A stretch of DNA of 64,000 nucleotides from Virgibacillus_R byunsanensis (GTDB lineage: Bacteria; Bacillota; Bacilli; Bacillales; Amphibacillaceae), in contig NZ_JBHTKJ010000035.1 of assembly GCF_042675965.1 (NCBI RefSeq), positions 62,001 through 126,000 on the forward strand, in the 5' to 3' direction. Under the pieces are notes generated by a model that saw only the letters and a program-made list of their open reading frames with translations, made no database searches and was not told the origin of the DNA. Shown piece after piece: positions 51,974 to 60,877 of the stretch; position 1 is the first letter of the stretch, and each line of letters starts with the position of its first letter. A program made the translations under genes and the position numbers.

Positions 51974-52851
51974 TAGACTCTCGGCATTCGCCGAGTTAGA
52001 CGGTTCAAGGCTTTTCTTGGACCGTCACTTTTTCTTCCTCCTACTTTTCATAGGAGTATTTTTTATTTCAAATAATATGAAATGGAAATTTATCATTCAC
52101 ATTATTTTGAGTTTTTGCAACGACTAAACTTGGGCGGATAAAATGCTTTTTAATGCTTCACATGATTCCAAAGCCATTTATCAATTGATTGATCATATAC
52201 AAGCGGAACCCATCATTGATCTAAACAAACGGGCCAAGAAAAACATCAAAACTGGAGGTGATATTCAAATTTCACCAGAAGGGGTACCTATTTGCCCCAT
52301 CAAAAAAATATGAAACCAAACGGCTACGATCGCATACAGAACTGCCAAAAATACGTTGTCCACTGGCATGTGGAGCGAAAAACACCTTGTTCTACTGCCA
52401 AATACGAACGAATCTACCATACGCACCATAAAGATAACCTGCGTTTGTTCCCAAAACATCAAGGGAAACAGATAAATGGAAATTAATCTACAAACGACGC
52501 TCTTCTGTAGAACGCTCAAACCAAGCATGAGAAGGTCGATTAACTATTTAGAAGCTGGCAATCATCGTTCAACTATGATGTGGTACGTGCGTATTTTTGG
52601 AATCATGATGTGTCAGCACATAGATGCTTGGTATATTCATCAAAAAGATGATCTTGCATTTTTGAAAGGCCATATTTTTCAGTCTGTAGCCTAACTACTA
52701 TTAATTTTTAAAAATAAAAGCCTTAGGGTTCTTTGGCATGCCCATTTTGAAAACACTTTAAAAATAACCCTCCACTTACCAAATTAGGTGCTATTTCCAG
52801 GGACTTTTTAGAAATTATTGCTGATTTCACTCTAAAAACTCCGAGAGTCTA
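51974..52851 (+). mobile_element. degenerate IS with TAGACTCTCGG ends
   Basis: Left end TAGACTCTCGGCATTCGCCGAG (51974) and right end CCGAGAGTCTA (52841-52851) are inverted. TTTATTT flanks both sides (51964-51970 and 52852-52858) as a likely target duplication, with three extra bases on the left. It carries a broken transposase. The right end supplies the TAG that now terminates the amidohydrolase gene at 52849. A solo copy of the left end is at 55319-55452. Confidence 0.7.
52143..52694 (+). pseudogene. DDE transposase fragment, multiply frameshifted
   Basis: Begins MLFNASHDSKAIYQLIDHIQ and IDLNKRAKKNIKTGGDIQ in one frame. It then needs shifts to read GYDRIQNCQKYVCP-like sequence, KWKLIYKRRSSVERSNQ (catalytic Glu region) and MMWYVRIFGIMMCQH. 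The first catalytic part is missing. Inactive IS remnant of an IS1182/IS4-like type. Confidence 0.75.
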
Positions 52852-54078
52852 TTTATTTGCTAAATCATAGGTGATATCTAAAAGGACATTTGCGGCTTTT
52901 TCAATGTCATCAAATGAGGTGAATTCTTCTTCACAGTGACTTAAGCCATCCTTACTTGGAGTAAATATAACTGTAGAATCACATAAATCATTAAAAAATT
53001 TAGCATCATGACCTGCTCCACTAGTTATATATTGATATGTATAATCTCTTTTAACTATTGAATTTTCTATTAGATTGTTAATTTTATTTGAAAAGTACGT
53101 TCCATCTATATTCCAAAATTCATTTACCTCGTAATTTAAGGTCTTCTCATTAGCAATTTTTTTAATTTCATTAATAATTAATTTGATAGCTTTTGCTCTT
53201 ATTTGATCATTGATGTGTCGTACATCAAATGTAAATTTAACTCTGCCTGCACTCATGCTATAAAGTGACGGAGATACTTCAAATACTCCGACTGTTGTTG
53301 ATAAATCATCAAATTGTTCAGTAATTGAATCTATAAATAATACCATTTCTGAAGAAGCTACAAGTGCATCTCTTCTACCGATAGCAGGATATGCAGCATG
53401 ACTGGCCTGACCTTCTATCACCACTTCAAACTTAGTAACACCTTTAACTCCCTCTACAATACCAATTTGTTTATCATTTATCTCCAACATTGGCCCCTGC
53501 TCTATATGCAGTTCAACAAAAAAACCAGGATTCTTTAATCTATTAACGATTTCTCCTCGATATCCTATTGATTCCAGTGCTTCTTTAAATGTAACATTAT
53601 TTTTGTCATTTAATTTATATACATACTCTTTCTCATAATTACCTGTTATAACACCTGACCCTTCCATTGGAATTCCAAATCGAGCGCCTTCTTCAAGAGT
53701 AAAATTAACTATTTCAATAGATCTTTTCGTCTTTATATCTTTTTCATTTAATACACGAATAACTTCCAAACTTGACAGTACTCCTAATATCCCATCAAAC
53801 CTACCTCCATTAGGTTGTGTGTCTAGGTGGGATCCGATAACAACTGGATTTTCATCAGGGGAGGTACCACACCTTTTACCATAAATATTACCTAAGTCAT
53901 CTATTCTAATATCCAACCCCTCATCCTTTAACCATTCTACAAATATATCCCTCATTTTTTTATCATCGGAGGTTAAGCCTATTCTATTTAAACCATTATT
54001 TTTTGTTACTCCTATACTTGAACTAGTATCAAAAGTAGAAATTAACCTTTCTAAATTAATTTTTAGGTCTTCATTCAT
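52849..54078 (-). CDS. M20-family carbamoyl-amino-acid/allantoate-type amidohydrolase
   Basis: A 409-residue di-metal hydrolase: GSHLDTQPNGGRFDG (His, Asp), EEGARFG (Glu), ELHIEQGP (His) and TSGAGHDAKFF (final His). The family includes beta-ureidopropionase, L-N-carbamoylase and allantoate amidohydrolase, which release NH3 and CO2 from N-carbamoyl compounds. AAAAGGAGTGTAATTT precedes the ATG. The TAG stop at 52849-52851 comes from the adjacent IS end, so the native C-terminus may have been slightly longer. It is the natural second step after the cyclic amidohydrolase. Confidence 0.9.
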   Translation of the reverse strand: MNEDLKINLERLISTFDTSSSIGVTKNNGLNRIGLTSDDKKMRDIFVEWLKDEGLDIRIDDLGNIYGKRCGTSPDENPVVIGSHLDTQPNGGRFDGILGVLSSLEVIRVLNEKDIKTKRSIEIVNFTLEEGARFGIPMEGSGVITGNYEKEYVYKLNDKNNVTFKEALESIGYRGEIVNRLKNPGFFVELHIEQGPMLEINDKQIGIVEGVKGVTKFEVVIEGQASHAAYPAIGRRDALVASSEMVLFIDSITEQFDDLSTTVGVFEVSPSLYSMSAGRVKFTFDVRHINDQIRAKAIKLIINEIKKIANEKTLNYEVNEFWNIDGTYFSNKINNLIENSIVKRDYTYQYITSGAGHDAKFFNDLCDSTVIFTPSKDGLSHCEEEFTSFDDIEKAANVLLDITYDLANK

Positions 54079-54105
54079 AAATTACACTCCTTTTCATAAA
54101 ATTAA

Positions 54106-54175
54106 AAACCCGATAATATGCAAAGTTAAGCAAAAAATACTAATGATTTTTTGCCACTCTACAATTATCGGGTTT
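54106..54175 (-). terminator. double hairpin after the DUF3870 gene
   Basis: Outer stem AAACCCGATAAT / ATTATCGGGTTT encloses an inner GCAAAAAAT / ATTTTTTGC hairpin. On the minus strand a T-run follows. It lies between DUF3870 and the amidohydrolase gene, so it may act as a terminator or attenuator for the catabolic operon. Confidence 0.65.
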
Positions 54176-54243
54176 AATATGATTAATTAAATTGGTTTTG
54201 CCAATCTACCACATATAAATCCCATGTTCTTTGGTTTAAATAT

Positions 54244-54558
54244 TTACTTTCTATTTAAATATCTTTGTACAGCTGATTGTAAAGCAACTATGACTGCTTG
54301 TTGAGAAGGCGCTACGTAATGCCTTTGAATCTTACTTATTAAGGGATCCAAATTTCCACTTATATCATATCCTATTACTAATCTTTGAAAAAAATCCTTT
54401 GTTAATGCTGCTAAAAAAGTAAAATCAGCATTAATTATCCTGTGATTATCCATATTAATTTCTAAAACAATCCCAGCATATTTATAGCTTTCATACATAG
54501 ATGTTCCTTGTGGTGCTTTTGAATAACCAGTTACCAGTACTGTGTTCAACTCCTCCAT
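54244..54558 (-). CDS. DUF3870 family protein
   Basis: A 104-residue protein matching DUF3870: VTGYSKAPQGTSMYESYKYA, VLEINMDNHRIINADFTFL, then YVAPSQQAVIVALQSAVQRYL. No biochemical role is known. It is the most upstream gene of the catabolic cluster, possibly a small binding or accessory protein. GGTGGTAACAG precedes the ATG. Confidence 0.85.
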   Translation of the reverse strand: MEELNTVLVTGYSKAPQGTSMYESYKYAGIVLEINMDNHRIINADFTFLAALTKDFFQRLVIGYDISGNLDPLISKIQRHYVAPSQQAVIVALQSAVQRYLNRK

Positions 54559-54958
54559 CTGTTACCACCGCTTTTATTTTTTTAGTATATGCAAATGAAT
54601 TATAAATTTATATCATATATATTACATAACATTAAGTTATCTGTCAACAATGAATTTTTATAATAATCAAAATAACTCTGCATCCGAATGAAAAATGAAA
54701 TTAAATCAATGGTTCACAGAGAGTATTAAGAAGACGGAAAAGAAGAGTTAAAAGGTATGGTAATTGAACACCTATATAATTCATCTTGGTTTATATTATT
54801 CGGAAGTGTTAAGATGTCCTCTTCTTGAATGTATTTGAATGTATTTGGAAAAATACACAGTCTTTCGTTCAACAATGGTATCACCCCTTTTTTATCATTG
54901 TAATAATTCATATTTGATATAATTATGTAACTAACTTCTACGATACTGTTTGCTTTAA
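54559..54958. other. promoter-proximal region without a supported gene
   Basis: AT-rich. A 61-codon open frame on the minus strand at 54726-54911 lacks a ribosome binding site and family similarity and is probably chance. The promoter of the catabolic operon should lie within 54560-54700, but no unambiguous -35/-10 pair was assigned. Confidence 0.35.
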
Positions 54959-55108
54959 CTATCTATATTTGCGAGGAGTTACTCCCCTCTTTTTTAATTC
55001 AGTGTAAAAAGAACCCCTATCAATCCCTGATGTATCAAATATTTCGGCGACATTGTTAAATGTTCCTTTAATATAAATATCAAGTATAGATTCATGAACA
55101 TAACTTAG
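54959..55108 (-). pseudogene. C-terminal helix-turn-helix remnant of a regulator
   Basis: 49 codons ending at TAG 54959-54961: SILDIYIKGTFNNVAEIFD, then SGIDRGSFYTELKKRGVTPR. The pattern resembles the Fis-type recognition helix at the end of enhancer-binding activators. A TAA closes the frame upstream, next to an IS3 remnant. It may be what is left of the former regulator of the catabolic operon. Confidence 0.5.
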
Positions 55109-55188
55109 TTAAGTTTTTGAAAATTGACTAGACTATATAAGAGAAAGGTTGTGTCCATAAGGGAAACAAAAATACAGGCGAAAAGTAT

Positions 55189-55318
55189 AATGAAGATGAA
55201 AAAACAAATGCTTAAGTTGCAGGAGGAAAACGAAATCTTAAAAAAGGCTATGGCCATATTCGGAAAAAATAAACGAGACTGAAATCGTTGAGTTTATTGA
55301 TCAACACAAAAATTTCAT
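55189..55318 (+). pseudogene. IS3-family orfA end and orfB start
   Basis: MKMKKQMLKLQEENEILKK then AMAIFGKNKRD is the leucine-zipper end of an IS3 OrfA. The overlapping frame EIVEFIDQHKNFI is the start of OrfB. It is cut exactly where the TAGACTCTCGG element end begins at 55319. Confidence 0.75.
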
Positions 55319-55452
55319 AGACTCTCGGCATTCGCCGAGTTAGACGCTTCAAGTCTTTCCTTGGATCGTCATTTTCCTTCCTCCTACTTTTCGTAGGAGT
55401 ATTTTTATTTTTAATAATGTGAACTGGAAATTTATCATTCACATTATTTTAA
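55319..55452 (+). repeat. solo left end of the TAGACTCTCGG insertion sequence
   Basis: About 134 bp near-identical to 51974-52110, including TAGACTCTCGGCATTCGCCG and the hairpin CTCCTA / TAGGAG with its T-run. No transposase follows, so this is a deletion derivative that had inserted into an IS3 orfB. Confidence 0.75.
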
Positions 55453-56148
55453 TAAATAGTTCAAAAAGCCCTTGCCTTTTTTCAAATAACCCCAATTTAT
55501 CATCTAAAATTACTCCTTTAGTATTTGTGTTCCTTTCATTTTACGTTTTATTATTTAATTTGTAATTTATCTTACAAAAACAAATAGGAGTTAGTAACTT
55601 CATGTAAGCTATCGGAACCATCTAATTTACCTTTTTCATTAGCGAAGGTATAACTACTTTAAATAATTTAAAACAAACAGAACGGACGCAATCCTAATTA
55701 GAGGACAGCATCCGATTTCATTTGGAAATTAATAAGAAAAAAATGAATAACATTATATTACAGTTTCCGATTGTTCTATAGAAAAATCAAAAAGTACGAT
55801 GGTAGTATTTTATCTTCAGAACTGGGCAAAATTCTAGTACTTATCATTCACTGAAATTATGAACATAAGGAACGAAGTCACACTTGATAATTAGAGGGGC
55901 CGATACGATAGTTCCCCCTCCAACCTAATAAGTTGAATCTACTCCGAATTGAATATATATTATGTCAAAGGAATGCTAACTCTTTATAAACGCTGTCAGT
56001 TCAATCCAAAAATGAACTAATATTATTCAGATACCTATTCGGAATTAATTTGTACAATATTGATTGGGATTGAGTGACATTTTGGGCAAATATCTATACT
56101 GTTGAAAATATCACATTAGTAATTCTATAACAATGTTACTAAAAACTA
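55453..56148. other. intergenic region, nothing recognisable
   Basis: Nearly 700 bp of AT-rich sequence. No frame has a ribosome binding site with a plausible protein on either strand, and no strong hairpin is visible. Probably decayed DNA downstream of the DUF4139 gene. Confidence 0.5.
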
Positions 56149-57447
56149 CTACCGAATACTCACATTAATACTATGATCTACCACATACCCAAAGCGAATC
56201 GTTTCCTTCTCATTTGCCGGAACTTCTACTAAGAATTCTATCGTTCTCGTATCAACTTTACGGTAATCGTGGGTGGTTTCCGCAATCTCGCTGAATTTCT
56301 GTCTTAAGGGATGTTTCACTTTCATTGAAATGGCTTGCTCCTTGTGATTCTTGATTTCATATTCAAAGGTATAGTATTCTAGTTTTCCTTCTCGATAACT
56401 GTCAGTTTCTCTGCTGTCACAGACGATATCAAATGCTTGGCCTAACTGTAATCGAATCGGCTCTTCTTTAGGTGTGTGGCTGATTCTATCTTCTCCGATA
56501 AATTCCAGATCCCCGTCATCGGTGTCCTGACTATATACCTTTACTTTCCCTTTTGGAAATGGCATGCCAAGCTGGTTCTCTTTGGTGTTTTGAAATTCCA
56601 GGATGATATTAACCTGATCATCGCCATATTCGCACTCGTAGTATTTCTTGTATTGGATGTTACTGACGTCCAGCAAATTGATCTGTTTTTCCTGGTTACT
56701 TTTTAATGTGGTTTTTTCCTGAAGTGTATAAAGGTGATAATCGTTGAAGCTTTTTTCCTCAAATGCGTAATCTGCGTCCACTTGATCGTAGACAATATAA
56801 TCAGTTGAATGGTTTGGTAGATTGGTTGTTTTGTTTACATCCCCGGCAACTAGTTTTAGCCGGGCATCTTTAAACGTGGATCCTGTATTGTTTTCGAGCA
56901 GTACCCATCCAGTTAAGTCGAGCGATTGCTCATGTAAATAGATCACATAATTGGCATTCCATTGTAATCCACCGGTTGTATAGGTGACGTCAATTTCTCT
57001 TGTTCTTTGCGGCCGGACCTTCCAGATGAGTGATGGTTTCACAATAAGTCCTTCTGGCAATTTTGGTAAAATGACTTCCTCTTCTGGATCGATGACAATT
57101 TCGTTTGTATTGGTGTTTTCCAGTATAATTCCCCCATCCACACTTAAGAGACGGTATTCAACCTTTAATTTAATTTTCGGGTTGTACAAATAAACCGTTT
57201 GATCGATATATTTTTTAAGCAGTTTATGTTTATCCACCAAATCATGATCAAAATTCAATTCACGGATGGACAAGCCTTTAATAATGATCGAGTCTGTCTC
57301 AATCTGTTCCGATACATTCATATAATGAATCGTTTCATCCTGATCGTATAATCTAAAATCCCTTTTTTCCTTCACCACGGCAAAATTAGCATTATATACC
57401 GTAATTGCTAAGTCAGTTGTTTCTTTACTAATTGACTTGAAAACCAT
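56149..57447 (-). CDS. DUF4139 domain protein
   Basis: 432 residues from ATG 57447, with GGGGAGCG 8 nt upstream; an ATG at 57480 is the weaker alternative. Mostly beta-strand: N-terminal NANFAVVKEKRDFRLYDQ, the conserved RTREIDVTYTTGGLQWNANY (~res 175-194) where DUF4139 starts, and the C-terminal EFLVEVPANEKETIRFGY. Related proteins have mucoidy-inhibitor-like architecture, with no assigned activity. No signal peptide. A truncated duplicate of its 3' end is at 37641-37765. Confidence 0.85.
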   Translation of the reverse strand: MVFKSISKETTDLAITVYNANFAVVKEKRDFRLYDQDETIHYMNVSEQIETDSIIIKGLSIRELNFDHDLVDKHKLLKKYIDQTVYLYNPKIKLKVEYRLLSVDGGIILENTNTNEIVIDPEEEVILPKLPEGLIVKPSLIWKVRPQRTREIDVTYTTGGLQWNANYVIYLHEQSLDLTGWVLLENNTGSTFKDARLKLVAGDVNKTTNLPNHSTDYIVYDQVDADYAFEEKSFNDYHLYTLQEKTTLKSNQEKQINLLDVSNIQYKKYYECEYGDDQVNIILEFQNTKENQLGMPFPKGKVKVYSQDTDDGDLEFIGEDRISHTPKEEPIRLQLGQAFDIVCDSRETDSYREGKLEYYTFEYEIKNHKEQAISMKVKHPLRQKFSEIAETTHDYRKVDTRTIEFLVEVPANEKETIRFGYVVDHSINVSIR

Positions 57448-57658
57448 AAGTACACGCTCCCCATAAAATGTCATTTTCACTCTTCATTTAGTATACAGGA
57501 AGAGCTGTGCAAAATCGTGTATAGGTATGGTCGTTATGTTTATTAAACCACCCAGAGTTTATATGGAATTTTATGTTAAACTTGAAGTAGATATTGTGAA
57601 AAATGTACTTCAAGTAAAGACGCAGGATACTTAAACAACAGTGGTTGAGGGGGAGAAA

Positions 57659-58000
57659 ATGGTGAGAAAATATAAGCACATCAAAACAGTCTTACTCATG
57701 TTTGTACTTATTTTTACAGTTGCATGTTCGGAACCAGATATTGAGGGCTATATAATTGAAATTGATGAGCAAAGGCTTTTAGTTGCAGAGGATATATCAA
57801 TAGAAAAATATGAGGAGATTAAGGATAAAACGGTTAATGAGATAGATAGATTATCTGGACATATAAGCCTAATAAATCTAAGTTATGATGATTCAAGTAC
57901 TTTTGAGAAAGGTGATAATGTAAGGGTTTGGATTGATGGTGGCATAGACGAATCCTACCCAGCGCAAGCAGGCGCCAAAAAAATTGAGGTTATAGAGTAA
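57659..58000 (+). CDS. DUF3221 lipoprotein
   Basis: 113 residues from ATG 57659 (GAGGGGGAGAAA upstream). Signal peptide with lipobox TVAC (Cys ~23), then a small beta-barrel-like domain: EGYIIEIDEQRLLVAEDIS and GDNVRVWIDGGIDESYPAQ, as in DUF3221. Function unknown. Divergent from DUF4139 across a ~210-bp gap. Confidence 0.88.
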   Translation: MVRKYKHIKTVLLMFVLIFTVACSEPDIEGYIIEIDEQRLLVAEDISIEKYEEIKDKTVNEIDRLSGHISLINLSYDDSSTFEKGDNVRVWIDGGIDESYPAQAGAKKIEVIE

Positions 58001-58207
58001 AGTTTTGTTAACATAAACGGATGCTTTCCTTGAATAAGGAGTCACATCCTTGTTCAACAAACTTTTAAGACTATACTCGCTTGAATAGGAAGAGTTATTT
58101 CAGAAGATAAATGAGCTGGATAGGGATATTTATTAGGATATTTTGCTTATGAAATTTATACAATAATAAGTGACAAACTCAAATTTTAGGAGTAGGAAGT
58201 GATTTAA

Positions 58208-58525
58208 TTGCCAACTTGCGATAATTGCAACAATAAGTGGAGTTGGAAACAAACTATCAAAAAAATCACTACATTAGACCCTGCAATGACCTGCCCTTAT
58301 TGCGATGAAAAACAATATCAAACACAAAAGTCAAAAATGAAAAGTAGCTTTTTTTATCCTATTGTCCTATCGCCACTTCTTATTCAGGTCTTCTTTGATA
58401 TTCCAGGAACCATCTTGCTCAGCCTAATTCCCATTTTATCTATTCTCGTCCTGCTGTTTTATCCGTTTTTAGTAGAGACAAGTAGCAAGGAAGAATACAT
58501 TAACTTTTTTGAGGACAAACAGTGA
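58208..58525 (+). CDS. CXXC-20-CXXC membrane zinc-finger protein
   Basis: 105 residues from TTG 58208 (AGGAGTAGGAAGTGATTTAA upstream). Zinc ribbon PTCDNCNNKWSWKQ ... MTCPYCDEKQ with the TIGR04104 spacing, followed by two adjacent hydrophobic segments (YPIVLSPLLIQVFF, ILLSLIPILSILVLL). It is probably a small membrane protein with a cytosolic zinc domain. Role unknown. Confidence 0.85.
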   Translation: MPTCDNCNNKWSWKQTIKKITTLDPAMTCPYCDEKQYQTQKSKMKSSFFYPIVLSPLLIQVFFDIPGTILLSLIPILSILVLLFYPFLVETSSKEEYINFFEDKQ

Positions 58526-58690
58526 AAATAGCGCGATTGCTTAATAAGCTGAGCGAACGCTATTCCACTAAATGACGCAGGATAGTGTAAGAAGAAATTT
58601 AATAGTATCAGGTGCAACTTATATAAGCAGAATAGTTTAGCAAGATGTAGTTTTTTTATAAAAAAAAGATGCTAAAAAGGGGGAAGACAA

Positions 58691-58810
58691 ATGGGTTGGG
58701 TAATCATTGTTATTGTTGCATATCTTCCAATTATATATCGAATTCATAGAAGGTTAGATTACTTGGAAAAAGAAGTGAAAAGATTAAACGGTGAAAATGA
58801 TGTTATTTGA
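58691..58810 (+). CDS. small membrane protein (39 aa)
   Basis: MGWVIIVIVAYLPIIYRI is one membrane helix. HRRLDYLEKEVKRLNGEN then forms a short charged coiled coil. AAAGGGGGAAGACAA before the ATG is a good ribosome binding site. No family recognised. Confidence 0.7.
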   Translation: MGWVIIVIVAYLPIIYRIHRRLDYLEKEVKRLNGENDVI

Positions 58811-58906
58811 GTAACGAGTAGCAAGAGTTGAAAAAACATAAACAGATCACCACCTTCTCTCTATTAGACCACCCCGAAACAAGACGTGAACTAGAATTTC
58901 TACCTA

Positions 58907-58945
58907 AAACAAGCAAGCTACCCAAAAAGTAGCTTGCTTGTTTTT
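58907..58945 (+). terminator. intrinsic terminator
   Basis: AAACAAGCAAGCTA / TAGCTTGCTTGTTTTT with a 9-nt loop. The rest of 58811-59179 shows no gene. Confidence 0.85.
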
Positions 58946-59179
58946 ACGCGTTTTATTTAGTCATAGATTTTTTAACATAACAGTTTTGTGAACTTGTATT
59001 TCTGGTTATTATTGGAATCGTATATATCTATAAAGCATTTCTTTGTAATGAGAAACGCTTTTTATCCTTGTCTAAATTGCAAAACAGTAAAAACATAACC
59101 ATAAACAGTAATTATTTATTGTAAAACGATAAATTCCGTGGTAAAATCAAATCTACAATAAATTAGTGAGGTGCTTTTT

Positions 59180-59656
59180 ATGAAACGTGGAACAACACTT
59201 TTTTTAAAGATAGCTGTTTTTCTGATTGGAATTCCAGTTCTTATTTTGTCTATATTTGGCTTGCCCTGGTTAGCTAATAATCCAGTAAATCCAGATTATG
59301 CCCATATACTATACCCCATTTTAATAGGTTTGTATGGATCAGTGATACCGTTTTTCGCTGCACTGTATCAGGCTTTTAAACTATTAAGCTATATTGACAA
59401 GAACAAGGCGTTCTCGGAATTGTCTGTTAAATCTCTGCAGAAGATCAAATTCTGTGCAATAACAATTAGTGGTTTGTATGTGGTCATGCTGCCATTTGTT
59501 TATCTCGTAGCAGAGCTAGACGATGCACCAGGTCTGATCATAATTGGAACGGTCCCTGCCTTTGCTTCCCTGGTGATCGCAGTCTTTGCTGCTGTTCTTC
59601 AAAGACTTTTACAAGAAGCCATCGATATAAAATCAGAAAATGACTTAATAGTCTGA
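59180..59656 (+). CDS. DUF2975 membrane protein
   Basis: 158 residues from ATG 59180 (GTGAGGTGCTTTTT upstream; a GTG at 59171 lies inside the site). Four membrane helices: FLKIAVFLIGIPVLILSIFG, YPILIGLYGSVIPFFAALY, FCAITISGLYVVMLPFVYLV and VPAFASLVIAVFAAVLQ. Typical DUF2975, regularly encoded with a small XRE regulator, as here. Confidence 0.9.
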   Translation: MKRGTTLFLKIAVFLIGIPVLILSIFGLPWLANNPVNPDYAHILYPILIGLYGSVIPFFAALYQAFKLLSYIDKNKAFSELSVKSLQKIKFCAITISGLYVVMLPFVYLVAELDDAPGLIIIGTVPAFASLVIAVFAAVLQRLLQEAIDIKSENDLIV

Positions 59657-59666
59657 GGTGAATAAC

Positions 59667-59888
59667 ATGGGAATAATAATCAATATTGATGTGATGCTGG
59701 CTAAAAGGAAAATGAGTGTTACCGAACTTTCAGAAAAGGTTGGAATAACGATGGCTAATCTTTCTATATTGAAAAATGGAAAGGCAAAAGCAATCAGGCT
59801 TTCCACTTTAGAAGCGATTTGCAAGGCATTAGACTGTCAGCCTGGGGATATTTTAGAATACCGAAGTGATCAAGACACCAAAGAATAA
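59667..59888 (+). CDS. small XRE-type regulator (YozG-like)
   Basis: 73 residues from ATG 59667 (TGAGGTGAATAAC upstream). Almost entirely a Cro/C1 helix-turn-helix: MLAKRKMSVTELSEKVGITM, LSILKNGKAKAIRL, LEAICKALDCQPGDIL. Ten bases after the DUF2975 stop, a conserved gene pair that presumably is autoregulated. Confidence 0.9.
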   Translation: MGIIINIDVMLAKRKMSVTELSEKVGITMANLSILKNGKAKAIRLSTLEAICKALDCQPGDILEYRSDQDTKE

Positions 59889-59928
59889 TACATGGAAAGG
59901 AAAAGAAAGTTAATCGAGGGTGAACCCT

Positions 59929-60759
59929 ATGTGTAACCCCCATCTATTTAAGGAAAAACCTTTGGAGGCACAAATCATGAGAGCACTAAAACAACTCATT
60001 CGTTTTGGGTGGGAGCAGGCCCTATCATGTTTGTTCCCTGTCGTTATTTTTGCCTCTTTGGCATTGACACAAATCATAGCCCTTCCCTTCCTGCCACGGT
60101 ATGACTGGTTGCTCATCATCTGCTTTCTGATGCAATGGTGGATGGTGCGTTCTGGGCTGGAAACACGGGATGAACTAAAGGTGATTACCTTGTTCCACCT
60201 TATTGGACTTGCTCTTGAACTTTTCAAGGTACACATGGGCTCCTGGTCTTATCCAGAGGAAGGATATTTCAAGATTTTAGGTGTACCTTTATATAGCGGA
60301 TTCTTGTATGCAAGTGTTGCGAGTTACCTTTGTCAGGCGTGGAGAAGACTTAAGGTTGAACTGGTTAAGTGGCCACCATTCTTGGTAGTCGTATTTCTTG
60401 CAGCTGCGATTTATTTGAATTTTTTCACCCACCATTATTGGGTTGACGTCCGGTTTTTGTTATCTGGACTTGTGATAATTGCCTTTTGGAAATCTTGGGT
60501 CACTTACGAGGTGGGTGGAACTCGTTATCGTATGCCAATTGCACTTTCTTTTATGCTCATCGGATTTTTTATATGGATTGCCGAAAATATCGCAACGTTC
60601 TTTGGAGCTTGGGAATACCCAGACCAAACGGACGCATGGAGTCTCGTTCATCTAGGAAAGATAAGTTCATGGCTCTTATTAGTAATTGTTAGCTTTCTTA
60701 TCGTAGCGCAGTTAAAGCAGGTTAAGGGGAAAGATTCCACTAGGATCGATACGAGGTAA
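59929..60759 (+). CDS. DUF817 integral membrane protein
   Basis: 276 residues from ATG 59929 (GAGGGTG upstream). About eight membrane helices and the family motifs LIGLALELFKVHMGSWSYPE, VPLYSGFLYASVASYLCQAW, FTHHYWVDVR and FIWIAENIATFFGAWEYP. It resembles carotenoid-cyclase-like membrane folds, but no function is established. Confidence 0.9.
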   Translation: MCNPHLFKEKPLEAQIMRALKQLIRFGWEQALSCLFPVVIFASLALTQIIALPFLPRYDWLLIICFLMQWWMVRSGLETRDELKVITLFHLIGLALELFKVHMGSWSYPEEGYFKILGVPLYSGFLYASVASYLCQAWRRLKVELVKWPPFLVVVFLAAAIYLNFFTHHYWVDVRFLLSGLVIIAFWKSWVTYEVGGTRYRMPIALSFMLIGFFIWIAENIATFFGAWEYPDQTDAWSLVHLGKISSWLLLVIVSFLIVAQLKQVKGKDSTRIDTR

Positions 60760-60877
60760 GAAATTCGCCCCGTTCGAATGGTTGTTTTTTCTATTTCAGA
60801 ACATTTCGATTATCGCACCTAATAGCTGCGATATATGTTACTATTTACTAAAAGTAATAGCTACAGGAGCGTTTTCT

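Noticed and set aside
54726..54911. 61-codon minus-strand frame between DUF3870 and the regulator remnant
   Set aside because: No ribosome binding site and no recognisable motif.
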